Of a stretch of 60,026 nt of DNA, positions 7,008 to 16,152 are shown piece by piece. The DNA comes from Lachnospiraceae bacterium. Its GTDB lineage: Bacteria > Bacillota > Clostridia > Lachnospirales > Lachnospiraceae. The stretch spans positions 1 to 60,026 of the forward strand of contig JAFUKH010000066.1 of NCBI GenBank assembly GCA_017467845.1, written 5' to 3'. The notes below the pieces were generated by a model, which was given only the letters and a program-made list of their open reading frames with translations, searched no databases and was not told the DNA's origin. The position numbers were made by a program, and so were the translations under genes. Positions within the stretch are counted from its first letter, which is position 1; each line of letters starts with the position of its first letter.

Positions 7008-8597
7008 TTATAAACCGGTCATCTTTACATTACCCTGAACCTTTTCAAATCTGCAGAAATGGTTGGTCGTTTGGACAACCATAGACAAATCACCGATTAC
7101 AATCTTTGTTCCCGGGTGTACACTTCCCTTTACGACTACCTTAGCCGAACTCTGTGAATTCAGCTGTTCCTGCATCTTTTCATAGAGTTCATACTTTTCT
7201 GCAAGCTCTTTCTTTTTAAGATCCACCATAAAAGCAAGCTTTTTAATATAAGCTAACTGTTCATCAGAAAATTTAGCACCCTTCGCTTTTTTCTCTGCAA
7301 AGGAAGCAATAATCGGCTGGCTACTCTTAATGACCTTCTGAATCTCCACAAGCTCCTTGGAGAGCTCGGTAAAGTTTTCCTTTAATTTCGGATTAGAGCC
7401 TACCTCGACAATGGTACTTGCCCCCATATCGGAGCCTAAGTTTTTCACCGTAATTTTATTGGCTGCAGAAACCTTACCACCGGTAATGAATCCACGCTTA
7501 CCATCTACTTCAATCTCTGTACCAGCCTGAAGTTGACTATGCAGAACGGACTCTGCATGAATGTAACCTTCGGCTTCTGCAGTAACGCTCTCCAGAAATT
7601 TTGCAATAATATTGCCACCGGCTTCCAGCCTTCCTTTACCCATACCATTCATACCACGGGCAATAACAATATTACCATCCGCCTTGATATAAGCACCTTC
7701 TACAACGCCATTCACCACGATATTTCCCTTTGCAGAAACAGAGAAATTGGACTTCACATTGCCGTTAATCTGAACACTGCCTTCAAATACGATATTACCG
7801 GTACTGTTATCTACGTTTTCAACAATGTATAAATCAGATACAAAAACCTGATCATCCACAAGTGTTACATGACCATCTACGCTGGAATACAGACAGAGAC
7901 CATCTTCAGATAAGTACATATTGTGTCCAAAACGATGCTTCATACCCTTAACATCTCTGGAGTTGATGTACTCACCGCAGATATTCACACCGGTCTCACC
8001 CTTTTCCTCCGGGGTAATCTGTGCCAGCAAATCGTCCTTTTTACAATGACAAATTGCATTCAGATTAAAGAAGTCAACACTTCCGTCCTCTAAAAGTGTA
8101 GGCTGGGCATGCTGGTCTGTATTGAAGAAATACTCAATGCTGGCATCTCTTCCCTCTCCTGCCGGCTTACCTTTGGCTACTACGATGTTTTCACAATATC
8201 TGCGCTCCGCAAAAAAACTCTCAATCGCATCCGTCTGAATACCTGTAATAACCTTACGGAACTTTAAATCCTTAATGAACTCATCCATGGTCATCAGTTC
8301 ACCGGTAGCAGAAGGTGCCGTAAATCTGGCAACTGCTTCCATTTTATCCTGACTGATGTTAATCACATAATTCTCATTCACCTTAGGACATTCTCCTGCG
8401 CCTAAAGTCATAATCATTTCTTTTTTAGATTCAATGTTATTTTTAAGCGTAGAAAAGTCATAGACCACATGACAATAATCTAAATGGTCCACGACTTCAC
8501 TTAAAAGAATATCCTGTCCACCGTCCTTCGGCGGAATAAGCTTCAGACCAAATCCGCCCTGTATATTCACTAATTTAAAGTAACCATTTCTCATCAT
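7008..8597 (-). CDS. fapA: Flagellar assembly protein A (FapA, DUF342)
   Basis: A 529-residue cytoplasmic protein of the DUF342/FapA family. The N-terminal half holds a mixed domain; the middle (about 260-390) has the right-handed beta-helix repeats typical of the family (for example GSVQINGNVKSNFSVSAKGN and GNIVVNGVVEGAYIKADG). A coiled coil follows (about 415-475), then a short C-terminal beta segment (VVKGSVHPGTKIVIGDL). In other bacteria DUF342 proteins influence flagellar assembly or polar localisation. The start overlaps the fliA stop codon in an ATGATGA arrangement, with GGGG five bases ahead, implying translational coupling. Confidence 0.9.
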   Translation of the reverse strand: MMRNGYFKLVNIQGGFGLKLIPPKDGGQDILLSEVVDHLDYCHVVYDFSTLKNNIESKKEMIMTLGAGECPKVNENYVINISQDKMEAVARFTAPSATGELMTMDEFIKDLKFRKVITGIQTDAIESFFAERRYCENIVVAKGKPAGEGRDASIEYFFNTDQHAQPTLLEDGSVDFFNLNAICHCKKDDLLAQITPEEKGETGVNICGEYINSRDVKGMKHRFGHNMYLSEDGLCLYSSVDGHVTLVDDQVFVSDLYIVENVDNSTGNIVFEGSVQINGNVKSNFSVSAKGNIVVNGVVEGAYIKADGNIVIARGMNGMGKGRLEAGGNIIAKFLESVTAEAEGYIHAESVLHSQLQAGTEIEVDGKRGFITGGKVSAANKITVKNLGSDMGASTIVEVGSNPKLKENFTELSKELVEIQKVIKSSQPIIASFAEKKAKGAKFSDEQLAYIKKLAFMVDLKKKELAEKYELYEKMQEQLNSQSSAKVVVKGSVHPGTKIVIGDLSMVVQTTNHFCRFEKVQGNVKMTGL

Positions 8598-9382
8598 TTT
8601 TTCCCCGTTATCTTGTCGCTTAAAATTCCCATATACTGACCCATCTTGGTCTTCATTTTCTGTAATGCTCTTGTGTGAAGCTGAGAAACTCTGGATTCTG
8701 AAATTTCCAGAATACTGGCAATTTCTTTTAACGTCAGCTCTTCATAATAATAGAGTTGAATCACTCTGCACTCCTTCTCTGTCAGAAGCTGAAGTGCATC
8801 TCCCAAAACCTTCGTCAGCTCTTCCTTCTCAATATTTTCTTCCGGTGTTTCAAAACGACTGGAGGTACATCCACTGTAATCATGTGACACATCGCTTCCA
8901 GCCTCCATATATTCGTTTAAGGATACCACACCGGTAATCTTCATCTGAGATTGCATATCTAAGTATTCTTCGCCACTAATCCCCAATTTCTCAGCGATTT
9001 CTTCATCGGTAGCACTTCTACCGGTGGTACCTTCAATTTCGCGAATCACACTGTCAATCTGCTTCTGTTTCTGTCTAATTGTACGCGGAATCCAATCCAT
9101 CTTACGAATCTGATCCAGAATAGCGCCCCTTATACGCAAAGAAGCATAGGTTTCAAACTTTACCTCTTTCATGGTATCAAACTTATCAATTGCATCAATA
9201 AGTCCGAAGATACCATAACTGACTAAATCTTCATACTCCACATTATAACCAAGATACATACTTAGTCGTCCGGCAACAGTTTTAACCAGTGGAGCGTACT
9301 CCAATATGATTTTTTCCCTTACTTCAGGAGTTTTCCCTCTTGAGTATTCCTCCCAAAGGCTCTTCTTGCCAGCTTCATCCAT
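8594..9382 (-). CDS. fliA: Flagellar sigma factor (sigma-28/SigD)
   Basis: A 262-residue RNA polymerase sigma factor of the FliA/WhiG type. Region 2 is clear (EYAPLVKTVAGRLSMYLG, DLVSYGIFGLIDAIDKFD, FETYASLRIRGAILDQIRK), followed by region 3 (RQKQKQIDSVIREIE and the TDEEIAEKLG repeat). Region 4 holds the helix-turn-helix LTLKEIASILEISESRVSQ. It should direct late flagellar genes such as flagellin and receptors. Being encoded near the end of the long basal-body transcript resembles Bacillus subtilis sigD. Its antagonist FlgM is not in the window. Confidence 0.97.
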   Translation of the reverse strand: MDEAGKKSLWEEYSRGKTPEVREKIILEYAPLVKTVAGRLSMYLGYNVEYEDLVSYGIFGLIDAIDKFDTMKEVKFETYASLRIRGAILDQIRKMDWIPRTIRQKQKQIDSVIREIEGTTGRSATDEEIAEKLGISGEEYLDMQSQMKITGVVSLNEYMEAGSDVSHDYSGCTSSRFETPEENIEKEELTKVLGDALQLLTEKECRVIQLYYYEELTLKEIASILEISESRVSQLHTRALQKMKTKMGQYMGILSDKITGKK

Positions 9383-9383
9383 A

Positions 9384-9674
9384 CTATCCTACTTCTCTCT
9401 CTCCCTCGCCTGACTCTTGCTGCATTTGTAGTTCTTCCTGCTCCTTCAGTTCTTTTTCCCTAGCCTCTTCTTCCGCTTTACGCTTCTCTTCGTTCTGCTT
9501 ATCGAAGTAGTCCAGAACTCTCTTCATTAAGACCCCCAACAGGTAAAACACAAACATCACAATCGATAAAACCAAAAGCTTATCGATAATAGAGCACTCT
9601 TTGATGTATGTCATAACACAAGCAAATGCTCCTGCTACCAACATCAAAATGAAAGGCATAGTCCTTCTGTTCAT
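9384..9674 (-). CDS. Small membrane protein of the flagellar locus (96 aa)
   Basis: A 96-residue protein with two predicted membrane segments (about 6-22 and 32-50) and a highly charged C-terminal coiled coil of Glu, Lys and Gln (about 55-95). The start ATG has GGAGG nine bases upstream. It lies between cheD (15 bases away) and fliA (1 base away), so it is certainly within the transcript. I do not recognise a named family. The position, size and topology are shared by hypothetical proteins in related loci. A role in anchoring or regulating a flagellar component is only a guess from context. Confidence 0.75.
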   Translation of the reverse strand: MNRRTMPFILMLVAGAFACVMTYIKECSIIDKLLVLSIVMFVFYLLGVLMKRVLDYFDKQNEEKRKAEEEAREKELKEQEELQMQQESGEGEREVG

Positions 9675-9689
9675 AAAGGCCTTCCTCCA

Positions 9690-10178
9690 CTATATAATTG
9701 TCTCTGCTTTTCCTACCGCACGTATATGAAACTCACCGGTCTCCGGATAAAAAGTGACCGTTCTACCATAGTTAAGTCCTGTATCCTCAGCCAAAATCGG
9801 GATTCCAAGCTGTGCTAAGACCTTCTTGGTAGCTTCCACATTTCGCGCACCAATCTGCATCATGGAATTCTGGCTTGCAAATTGGAACATTGTAGCTCCA
9901 CCTGCAATCTTTGCAACCATGCGACTTCTTTTTGCCCCCATCGCTTCCATCTGCTTTACAAGCTCTACGATTCCGGTATCCGCAAATTTCGCAACATTCG
10001 CTGCACTGTTATGTATTGCGGTACTATCCGGAAGCATAATATGTGCTAATCCACCGATTAAAGTCCCCGGATCACGGATGGCTATTCCCACACAGGAACC
10101 AAGTCCCAATGTAATCACACCATCCGGAGCCTTGCAGGGCTTCAAATCAGCCATTCCAACCTTGATTATTTCACCCAT
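9690..10178 (-). CDS. cheD: Chemoreceptor glutamine deamidase CheD
   Basis: A 162-residue cytoplasmic enzyme that deamidates specific Gln residues on chemoreceptors and binds CheC. The catalytic Cys29 lies in LGLGSCVGIAIRD and His46 in GGLAHIMLP; the conserved AKIAGGATMF and GGRNVE-like IGARNVEATKKVL segments follow. It directly follows cheC (13 bases), matching the CheC-CheD feedback pair used for adaptation in Bacillus and Thermotoga. No defects are visible and the length is typical. Confidence 0.96.
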   Translation of the reverse strand: MGEIIKVGMADLKPCKAPDGVITLGLGSCVGIAIRDPGTLIGGLAHIMLPDSTAIHNSAANVAKFADTGIVELVKQMEAMGAKRSRMVAKIAGGATMFQFASQNSMMQIGARNVEATKKVLAQLGIPILAEDTGLNYGRTVTFYPETGEFHIRAVGKAETII

Positions 10179-10191
10179 TTTTCATCCCTCT

Positions 10192-10809
10192 TTACATAAT
10201 CCCAAGTGCCTTCAAAATCTTCTCATAAGAAGGTATATCGGGAATTAATATAAAGTAGCCATCAATTTCAACATCATCATAAAACTGAGACTGGATTAAT
10301 AAAATATTATCACCAATAATGCCAAACTCAATTGCAGGAACGCTCAAAATTGCGCCCGCCATATCAATTGTAAGACTTGGCGGTGTGGGATAAATCATTA
10401 AATTGGTAAGTGTGGAAAGAGAATTCAGGTATGCACCGGTAATAATATTACTGATTTCCTTCAGTGCCGAAAGCTCCATCTCATCAAAGTTCGGATTTCC
10501 TGATTCATAACCCATCATCAGTTTTTTAATCAAACCTCTGGCTGCTTCCAGCTCAATCAGGAACATAATGCTTCCTGTAATATCTCCTTCTACACCGAGT
10601 AAAATTCCACACATGGTCTTTTCTTCTCCGCCCATTATGGCACCGACTTCGGAGAAATCAAGGAGCCTAACCTGCGGAACACGCATGTCCACCTTGCACT
10701 GTAGCATCTGGGACAATGCTGTCATGGCGTTTCCGGCGCCAATATTTCCAATTTCTTTCAGAACATCAACATACATTTCTGAAACATCATTTAAATTAAA
10801 ATCAGCCAT
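10192..10809 (-). CDS. cheC: CheY-P phosphatase CheC
   Basis: A 205-residue CheC-type phosphatase that lowers phosphorylated CheY and is stimulated by CheD. Both active-site helices are present: VLKEIGNIGAGNAMTALSQ (about residues 16-34) and SALKEISNIITGAYLNSL (about 113-130), each with the conserved Glu and Asn, so both sites should be active. There is no C-terminal FliN-like domain, which separates it from FliY. The 57 bases between cheW and cheC contain no extra gene. Confidence 0.96.
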   Translation of the reverse strand: MADFNLNDVSEMYVDVLKEIGNIGAGNAMTALSQMLQCKVDMRVPQVRLLDFSEVGAIMGGEEKTMCGILLGVEGDITGSIMFLIELEAARGLIKKLMMGYESGNPNFDEMELSALKEISNIITGAYLNSLSTLTNLMIYPTPPSLTIDMAGAILSVPAIEFGIIGDNILLIQSQFYDDVEIDGYFILIPDIPSYEKILKALGIM

Positions 10810-10866
10810 GCTTCGTTTTACCTTCCCTTACACCATGCTTTCTGCACGATGTGACTGCATCCCTAT

Positions 10867-11331
10867 TTACGCATTCTCTTTCTCTTGTAATAATAAATTC
10901 AAATCCAATAAAGAAATGAGCTGTTCATCATGCTTACCAATCGCGTTAACAAAATTAGCTCCCTCTGTATTAGCAGAATCATAAGAAACCTTCTCAATGT
11001 GCTCGGAATCCAGAGTAACAACCTCCTTCACCTCATCAACAATGATACCTACCGTACCGTGCTGTTCTAACTTAAGAATGATAATACGAGATGTTCTGGT
11101 AATCTCATCCTCCGGTAAAAACATTTTAAGTCTGGCACTCATTACAGGAATAACTTCACCACGAAGATTGATTACTCCCTTTAAATACTCAGGTACTTTA
11201 GGAACTCTGGTAATTCCTTGCATTCTAATAATGTTATCTATGTACTTAATGTCGATACCGTACTGCTCTTCTCCTAAGCGAACAACAATATACTGAACAC
11301 CGTCACTTCCAACAACTCTTAATTCATCCAT
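10867..11331 (-). CDS. cheW: Chemotaxis coupling protein CheW
   Basis: A 154-residue adaptor that links chemoreceptors to the histidine kinase CheA. It is a single CheW beta-barrel domain; typical stretches are VVRLGEEQYGIDIKYID, RVPKVPEYLKGVINLRGEVI and GIIVDEVKEVVTLD. It follows cheA closely and starts at an ATG with GGGG eight bases upstream. No receiver domain is attached, so it is CheW and not CheV. Confidence 0.97.
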   Translation of the reverse strand: MDELRVVGSDGVQYIVVRLGEEQYGIDIKYIDNIIRMQGITRVPKVPEYLKGVINLRGEVIPVMSARLKMFLPEDEITRTSRIIILKLEQHGTVGIIVDEVKEVVTLDSEHIEKVSYDSANTEGANFVNAIGKHDEQLISLLDLNLLLQEKENA

Positions 11332-11347
11332 GTCGCTATCCCCTTTC

Positions 11348-13423
11348 CTAAATCAAAGCATTTGCATCTAAAATCAGAGCCACTTCACCATCACCTAAGA
11401 TTGTTGCACCACTGATAAACTTGCACTGCTTGATATATTTTCCTAAGGACTTAATAACGATTTCCTGCTGACCAATCAATTCGTCAATAACAAGACCGGC
11501 CTGCTTGTCACCCTTCTTAACGATAACAACTTCCATGCTCTCGTCAGGAGACTTTGTGCTTTCAATATCCAATACCTCATTTAAACGAATCAAAGGAATA
11601 ACGGTTCCACGAAGGTGAATAACTTCCTTATTCTGAACGGTCTTAATCTCTGATGGATGAATATCTTCGATTGTCTGGATGGAACCAAGAGAGATTGCGT
11701 ACTTCTCTCCACCAACCACAACCATAAGAGACTGGATAATTGCTAAGGTTAAAGGAAGACGGATAATCCATGTGCTACCTTCACCTAATTTACTCTTAAC
11801 TTCTACTTCTCCGCTAAGAGCTTCAATCTTAGACTTAACAACATCAAGACCTACGCCTCGGCCGGATACATCAGTAACTGCTTTTGCAGTAGAGAAGCTT
11901 GGAAGGAATAACAAATCAATAATCTCTTTATCAGACATATTTGCAGCCTGCTCGGGAGTGATGGCTCCTCTTTCCAGAGCCTTATTCTTAACCTTCTCAA
12001 CATCAATACCATTACCATCATCACCCACTTCGATGACTACATTGTTACCATCCTGATAAGCATTCAGGAAAATAGAACCTGTTTCCGGCTTACCACGCTG
12101 TGCACGAACTTCTGCTGATTCCAGACCATGGTCAGCGGAGTTACGTAATAAATGCATTAACGGATCGCCGATTTCATCAACCACGGTACGGTCAAGTTCT
12201 GTGTCCTCACCTGACATATAAAGCTCCATCTTCTTACCAAGCTTCTTGGAAAGATCACGAATCATACGTGGGAACTTATTAACAACGCTTTCGATTGGCA
12301 CCATTCGAACCTTCATAACAGATTCATGAAGATTGGTGGTAACGCTCTCTAAGTATTCAATCTGCTCATTAAATGCACCACTATGCTGGGTCTCATCCTG
12401 ACTGGAAATAGACACCAAAGAGTTCTTTGCAATAATAAGCTCACTAACAAGATTCATAAGTGAATCCAGTTTTTCAATATCTACACGGACAGTTCTGTTT
12501 ACTACAGGCTTGCCCGGTGTCTGCTTCTTCTCAGCCTTCGCTGCCGGAGCGGTTCTCTCAGCAGGAGCCTCTGACACAGCAGTCGCTGTAGCTACAGGTG
12601 CTTCCTTAACAACCTTCTTCTCCTCAGCAATATTCATTTCCTTCATATCAATAATGTCACCAAGGACACTTTCGATTTCAGAAACATTTTCTGCAGCCTT
12701 AATAATATCTTTCACCTCAGCATCAGAAACAACGATTAAACTGAAGTCACGTTCAAATTTTTCATCCTCAATATCCTGAGCGGGAGGATTGGAAACGATA
12801 ATTTCTGAGTTTTCTTCTACGGCCTTGAAAACAAGGAACGCTCTCGCAGCCTTTAAAATACAACTCTCCTGTACGGTGATAGTCAATCCGTAAAGCTTCT
12901 TACCCTGACGAACTGCTTCCTCCATTACATCCTTCTGAGCACCATCTAAAGCAATACTAAGCCATTTCTTGCCATCTCCCGAAGCAGAATCTGCCTTCGC
13001 TTCTTCCTTCTTTTCAGGTGCCGGTGCCGCTGCTCCGCCCTTGCTGTTCAAAATAGCATTCAACTGATCGATAAGATGCTGATTGTCATTAGTACCTTCA
13101 TCAGCAGATTCCTTAATGTTGGATACATACTCATCAAGAGCATCCAGACATTGGAAAAGAATGTCAATCATACCCGGCTGCACAACGATATTACCGTTAC
13201 GAACCTCTGAAAATACATTTTCCATGTCATGGGTTAAAGTCTGCATTCTCTTATATCCCATAGTTCCTGCCATACCCTTAAGGGAATGTGCTGCACGGAA
13301 AATTTCATTCACAGTATCAGAACTGTTTGGGTCTGATTCCAAGTTCAGAATCTGGGTATTCAAATTCTGTAAATGCTCGTTTGATTCATCAATAAAGATC
13401 TCAAGATATTGGCTAACATCCAT
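11348..13423 (-). CDS. cheA: Chemotaxis histidine kinase CheA
   Basis: A 691-residue kinase that phosphorylates CheY and CheB in response to receptor state. The N-terminal HPt domain has phospho-acceptor His46 (RAAHSLKGMAG). A second region (about 150-265) matches the P2 CheY/CheB docking domain, flanked by Ala/Pro/Glu linkers. The dimerisation domain starts near VRVDIEKLDSLMNLVSELI. The ATPase domain has N box HLLRNSADHGLE, G1 GDDGNGID and G2 GRGVGLDVV. The C-terminal CheW-like domain ends the protein. All catalytic motifs are intact. It begins one base after the cheB stop codon. Confidence 0.98.
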   Translation of the reverse strand: MDVSQYLEIFIDESNEHLQNLNTQILNLESDPNSSDTVNEIFRAAHSLKGMAGTMGYKRMQTLTHDMENVFSEVRNGNIVVQPGMIDILFQCLDALDEYVSNIKESADEGTNDNQHLIDQLNAILNSKGGAAAPAPEKKEEAKADSASGDGKKWLSIALDGAQKDVMEEAVRQGKKLYGLTITVQESCILKAARAFLVFKAVEENSEIIVSNPPAQDIEDEKFERDFSLIVVSDAEVKDIIKAAENVSEIESVLGDIIDMKEMNIAEEKKVVKEAPVATATAVSEAPAERTAPAAKAEKKQTPGKPVVNRTVRVDIEKLDSLMNLVSELIIAKNSLVSISSQDETQHSGAFNEQIEYLESVTTNLHESVMKVRMVPIESVVNKFPRMIRDLSKKLGKKMELYMSGEDTELDRTVVDEIGDPLMHLLRNSADHGLESAEVRAQRGKPETGSIFLNAYQDGNNVVIEVGDDGNGIDVEKVKNKALERGAITPEQAANMSDKEIIDLLFLPSFSTAKAVTDVSGRGVGLDVVKSKIEALSGEVEVKSKLGEGSTWIIRLPLTLAIIQSLMVVVGGEKYAISLGSIQTIEDIHPSEIKTVQNKEVIHLRGTVIPLIRLNEVLDIESTKSPDESMEVVIVKKGDKQAGLVIDELIGQQEIVIKSLGKYIKQCKFISGATILGDGEVALILDANALI

Positions 13424-13424
13424 C

Positions 13425-14501
13425 TTACTTTACCCCCACGCTTAAAATAATCTCCTGTGCTATTTGCTCAAGCGGAACCACCTGGTCCGATACACCTGCT
13501 GTCGTAACTGCCTTTGGCATACCGTACACCGTACTGGTTTCCTGATCCTGGGCAATAACATGTATCTTTTTCTTGGCTTTCAGGTTCTTAATTCCAACAG
13601 TGCCGTCCTGTCCCATACCGGTCATAACTACACAAACGACTTCTTCAAACTTGCTGTCCATCAAAGATTCGTACATATAGTTTGCACAAGGTTTTACACC
13701 TTCTCTGGTAGGTTCGTCGGAGTAATGAATGGTACATCTTCCGGATGCAGAGGTCTGCACATTCATGTGCATGCCACCCATGGCAAGATATACACATCCT
13801 GCTTCCAATTCATCTCCCTCTGCAGCTTCCTTCACCTTAACCTCACTTAAAGTATTAAGTCTCTCTGCAAGAGAAGCGGTAAAGCCCTTCGGCATGTGCT
13901 GGACGATAAGGATTGGTGCGCTGATATCTGCCGGCAATCTGGGGATTACCGACTGAAGTGCTCTGGGACCGCCTGTAGAGCTTGCAATTGCAACTACTTT
14001 CTTGCCGGTACTCTTGGTTGCGCTCTTCTTGGCAATGTCTACTACCTTCTTGATAGTAGCCTGCCTCTGTTCTACCTTTTCCTGTGTTTCGAATACCGGA
14101 GCCTTACTGTTCGCTACAACATCCAGAATTTGAATCGAATTCTCTTTAAACTCGTCAGCCCTACAATCCAACGCGTTATCAGGCTTGTGAATAAAATCAA
14201 GTGCACCGAGCTCCAGAGCATCCAAAGTTGTTTTCGCACCTTCTCTGGTATCGGTACTAGCCATCATAACCTTTGCAGAAATCTTGTATTTACGAAGTTC
14301 CTGTAAAAGCTGAAGACCATTCATCTTAGGCATATTCACGTCTAAAACCACTGCATCATAGGTCTTTCTGCTAAGCAAGTCAAAAGCTTCCAATCCGTTG
14401 GTTGCCCTGTCTGTAACTTCAAACCTTTCGTCACTATTGATTATATCACACAGCACTCTTCTCATGAGTGCAGAGTCATCAACAAGTAATATTTTTTTCA
14501 T
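13425..14501 (-). CDS. cheB: Chemotaxis methylesterase/glutaminase CheB
   Basis: A 358-residue response regulator methylesterase. The receiver domain has the acidic pair DD in LLVDDSALMRR and phospho-acceptor Asp54 (VVLDVNMPKMNG). The C-terminal esterase domain has the catalytic triad Ser in ASSTGGPRAL, His in IVQHMPKGFT and Asp in MTGMGQDG. It removes methyl groups from receptors during adaptation. The partner methyltransferase CheR is not encoded in the window and must be elsewhere. Length and motifs are complete. Confidence 0.97.
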   Translation of the reverse strand: MKKILLVDDSALMRRVLCDIINSDERFEVTDRATNGLEAFDLLSRKTYDAVVLDVNMPKMNGLQLLQELRKYKISAKVMMASTDTREGAKTTLDALELGALDFIHKPDNALDCRADEFKENSIQILDVVANSKAPVFETQEKVEQRQATIKKVVDIAKKSATKSTGKKVVAIASSTGGPRALQSVIPRLPADISAPILIVQHMPKGFTASLAERLNTLSEVKVKEAAEGDELEAGCVYLAMGGMHMNVQTSASGRCTIHYSDEPTREGVKPCANYMYESLMDSKFEEVVCVVMTGMGQDGTVGIKNLKAKKKIHVIAQDQETSTVYGMPKAVTTAGVSDQVVPLEQIAQEIILSVGVK

Positions 14502-14530
14502 ACTTTTTTCCTATGCTCCACTAGAGCTAA

Positions 14531-15259
14531 TTACTTATCGTTATATCGCTCTTTCTTTCTATTTTTTCTCTCTTCTTCAAAAATAAAGCGGATAATTCCC
14601 TCTCTTACATCCTTGTCCAGATCCACATACTGCACACGATGCTCAAAAGTACCCCTTCTATTGGAAAGCTCTGTTACTGTCAGCACCTTTCCCACAATTT
14701 CATAATGTTTCTTCTGATTATTGTTAAGAAGACTGTAACTACAGTAAATCAAGCTGTCCGGCTCATACTTCTGCTCCGATACAAAACGCAGACCGCCACC
14801 GCTGATGTCTACGATAACGCTTCGTTTAATCGGAAGACCCGGAGTGAGTAAAAACGGTTCCTTCAGTTCAATTGCCTTAATTTCGTTTTCTTCCAGTTCA
14901 CGACTGCACATATCAAGAGCACAGCTATATCTGTAATATTCTCTTCTCTGATGCTTTCTTAAGTTCGTAGTCAGTTCTACTACCAGAATATATACATTAT
15001 TGCTCTTATATCTGTCGATTACTCTGGCAAAACACTGGAACAAACCATGCTGACCATAGATTGTTAAATCATACTCCATATCCACCGGCAATAAGATTAG
15101 CTTTGTCTTTTCCATCGGCATGACAATTTCCATCTGGTCTTCAGATAAAATTTCATGAATCTCGCTGACAAATACTCTTTGGGAATCCTCATTTAACCTC
15201 TTATGTTCCACCATCTGTAACTCGATTCTATCACCCGGTCTTAAAAACTTAGATAACAT
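14531..15259 (-). CDS. PilZ-domain protein, YcgR-like flagellar brake candidate
   Basis: A 242-residue cytoplasmic protein with an N-terminal YcgR-type beta domain (residues 1-100) and a C-terminal PilZ domain. The cyclic di-GMP binding residues are present: the RxxxR motif in RREYYR (Arg106 and Arg110) and DISGGG (151-156). In B. subtilis and enterics such proteins slow or stop the flagellar motor by contacting MotA or the switch when cyclic di-GMP is high. Its place between flhG and cheB fits that role. The partial sensor at the window's left edge may be part of cyclic di-GMP signalling, but its output domain is not visible. Confidence 0.88.
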   Translation of the reverse strand: MLSKFLRPGDRIELQMVEHKRLNEDSQRVFVSEIHEILSEDQMEIVMPMEKTKLILLPVDMEYDLTIYGQHGLFQCFARVIDRYKSNNVYILVVELTTNLRKHQRREYYRYSCALDMCSRELEENEIKAIELKEPFLLTPGLPIKRSVIVDISGGGLRFVSEQKYEPDSLIYCSYSLLNNNQKKHYEIVGKVLTVTELSNRRGTFEHRVQYVDLDKDVREGIIRFIFEEERKNRKKERYNDK

Positions 15260-15271
15260 AAAATCCCACCT

Positions 15272-16150
15272 TTACGATTTGTTTTTATTAGAGATTATGT
15301 GTGAAAAGAATGCTGCCATACCACGCTTCGGCTGCTTCACCGCATCCTCCTTGTTCATCAGCCTGCTTACAATGTTCTCATATGCAATACTTGCCTTGGA
15401 ACCGGGATACATCATGGTCACGGGTGTCTGCTGCATTACCGCTTTTACCAGCTTCTCATCCTGTGGTACTCCGCCCAAATACTCAAAAGGCATCTTCAAA
15501 TACTTCTTCACTACCAAATCCAGTTTATTATATAAAGTCTTCCCATCTTCTTCCTTTTCCACTCTGTTAGCAATCATTTTTACTGTGGTTGCTTCAGGGC
15601 TATACTTGGGATGACGATACAGTGCCTTCAGCAGTGAGTAAGAATCGGTAATTGAAGTTGGCTCCGGTGTGGTCACCAGCAAAATCTCCTCGCTGGCCAC
15701 CAGAAACTCCATTACCGCATCAGAAATACCTGCACCGGTGTCAATAATAATCACATCTGCAAAAGCATCCAGCTCTGCCAAATTGTTAATTATATAATTG
15801 AGCTGGTCCACAGTCAGATTTCCCATGCCGGCAATACCGGAACCACCGGAAATAAATCCAACCTCCATAGGTCCCTGAGTAATAATGTCCTTAATACTTT
15901 TTCCCTGATAAATCAGATCACACAAATTATGCTTAGGCATACAACCAAACATAATCTCGATATTAGCAAGTCCGAAATCCGCATCTAAAATTACAACTCT
16001 TTTCCCCATCTTGCGGAACTGAATTGCAAGATTGATGGATGTATTGGACTTACCCACGCCGCCTTTACCACTGGTTACCGTAAGTACACGGGCCAATGGC
16101 TTGTTCAGCTGATTCGCTTTAATTACTCTTAATTGACTCGCCTGGTCCAT
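15272..16150 (-). CDS. flhG: MinD-like ATPase FlhG
   Basis: A 292-residue P-loop ATPase of the MinD/ParA family that, with FlhF, controls the number and position of flagella. The deviant Walker A motif SGKGGVGKS is at residues 27-35, switch I at VVILDADFGLANIE, and Walker B at VIIIDTGAGIS. The N-terminal DQASQLR stretch resembles the DQA(E/x)xLR activator motif through which FlhG stimulates FlhF GTPase. The start lies seven bases after AAGGAGG, which overlaps the end of flhF. Confidence 0.96.
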   Translation of the reverse strand: MDQASQLRVIKANQLNKPLARVLTVTSGKGGVGKSNTSINLAIQFRKMGKRVVILDADFGLANIEIMFGCMPKHNLCDLIYQGKSIKDIITQGPMEVGFISGGSGIAGMGNLTVDQLNYIINNLAELDAFADVIIIDTGAGISDAVMEFLVASEEILLVTTPEPTSITDSYSLLKALYRHPKYSPEATTVKMIANRVEKEEDGKTLYNKLDLVVKKYLKMPFEYLGGVPQDEKLVKAVMQQTPVTMMYPGSKASIAYENIVSRLMNKEDAVKQPKRGMAAFFSHIISNKNKS

Positions 16151-16152
16151 TC

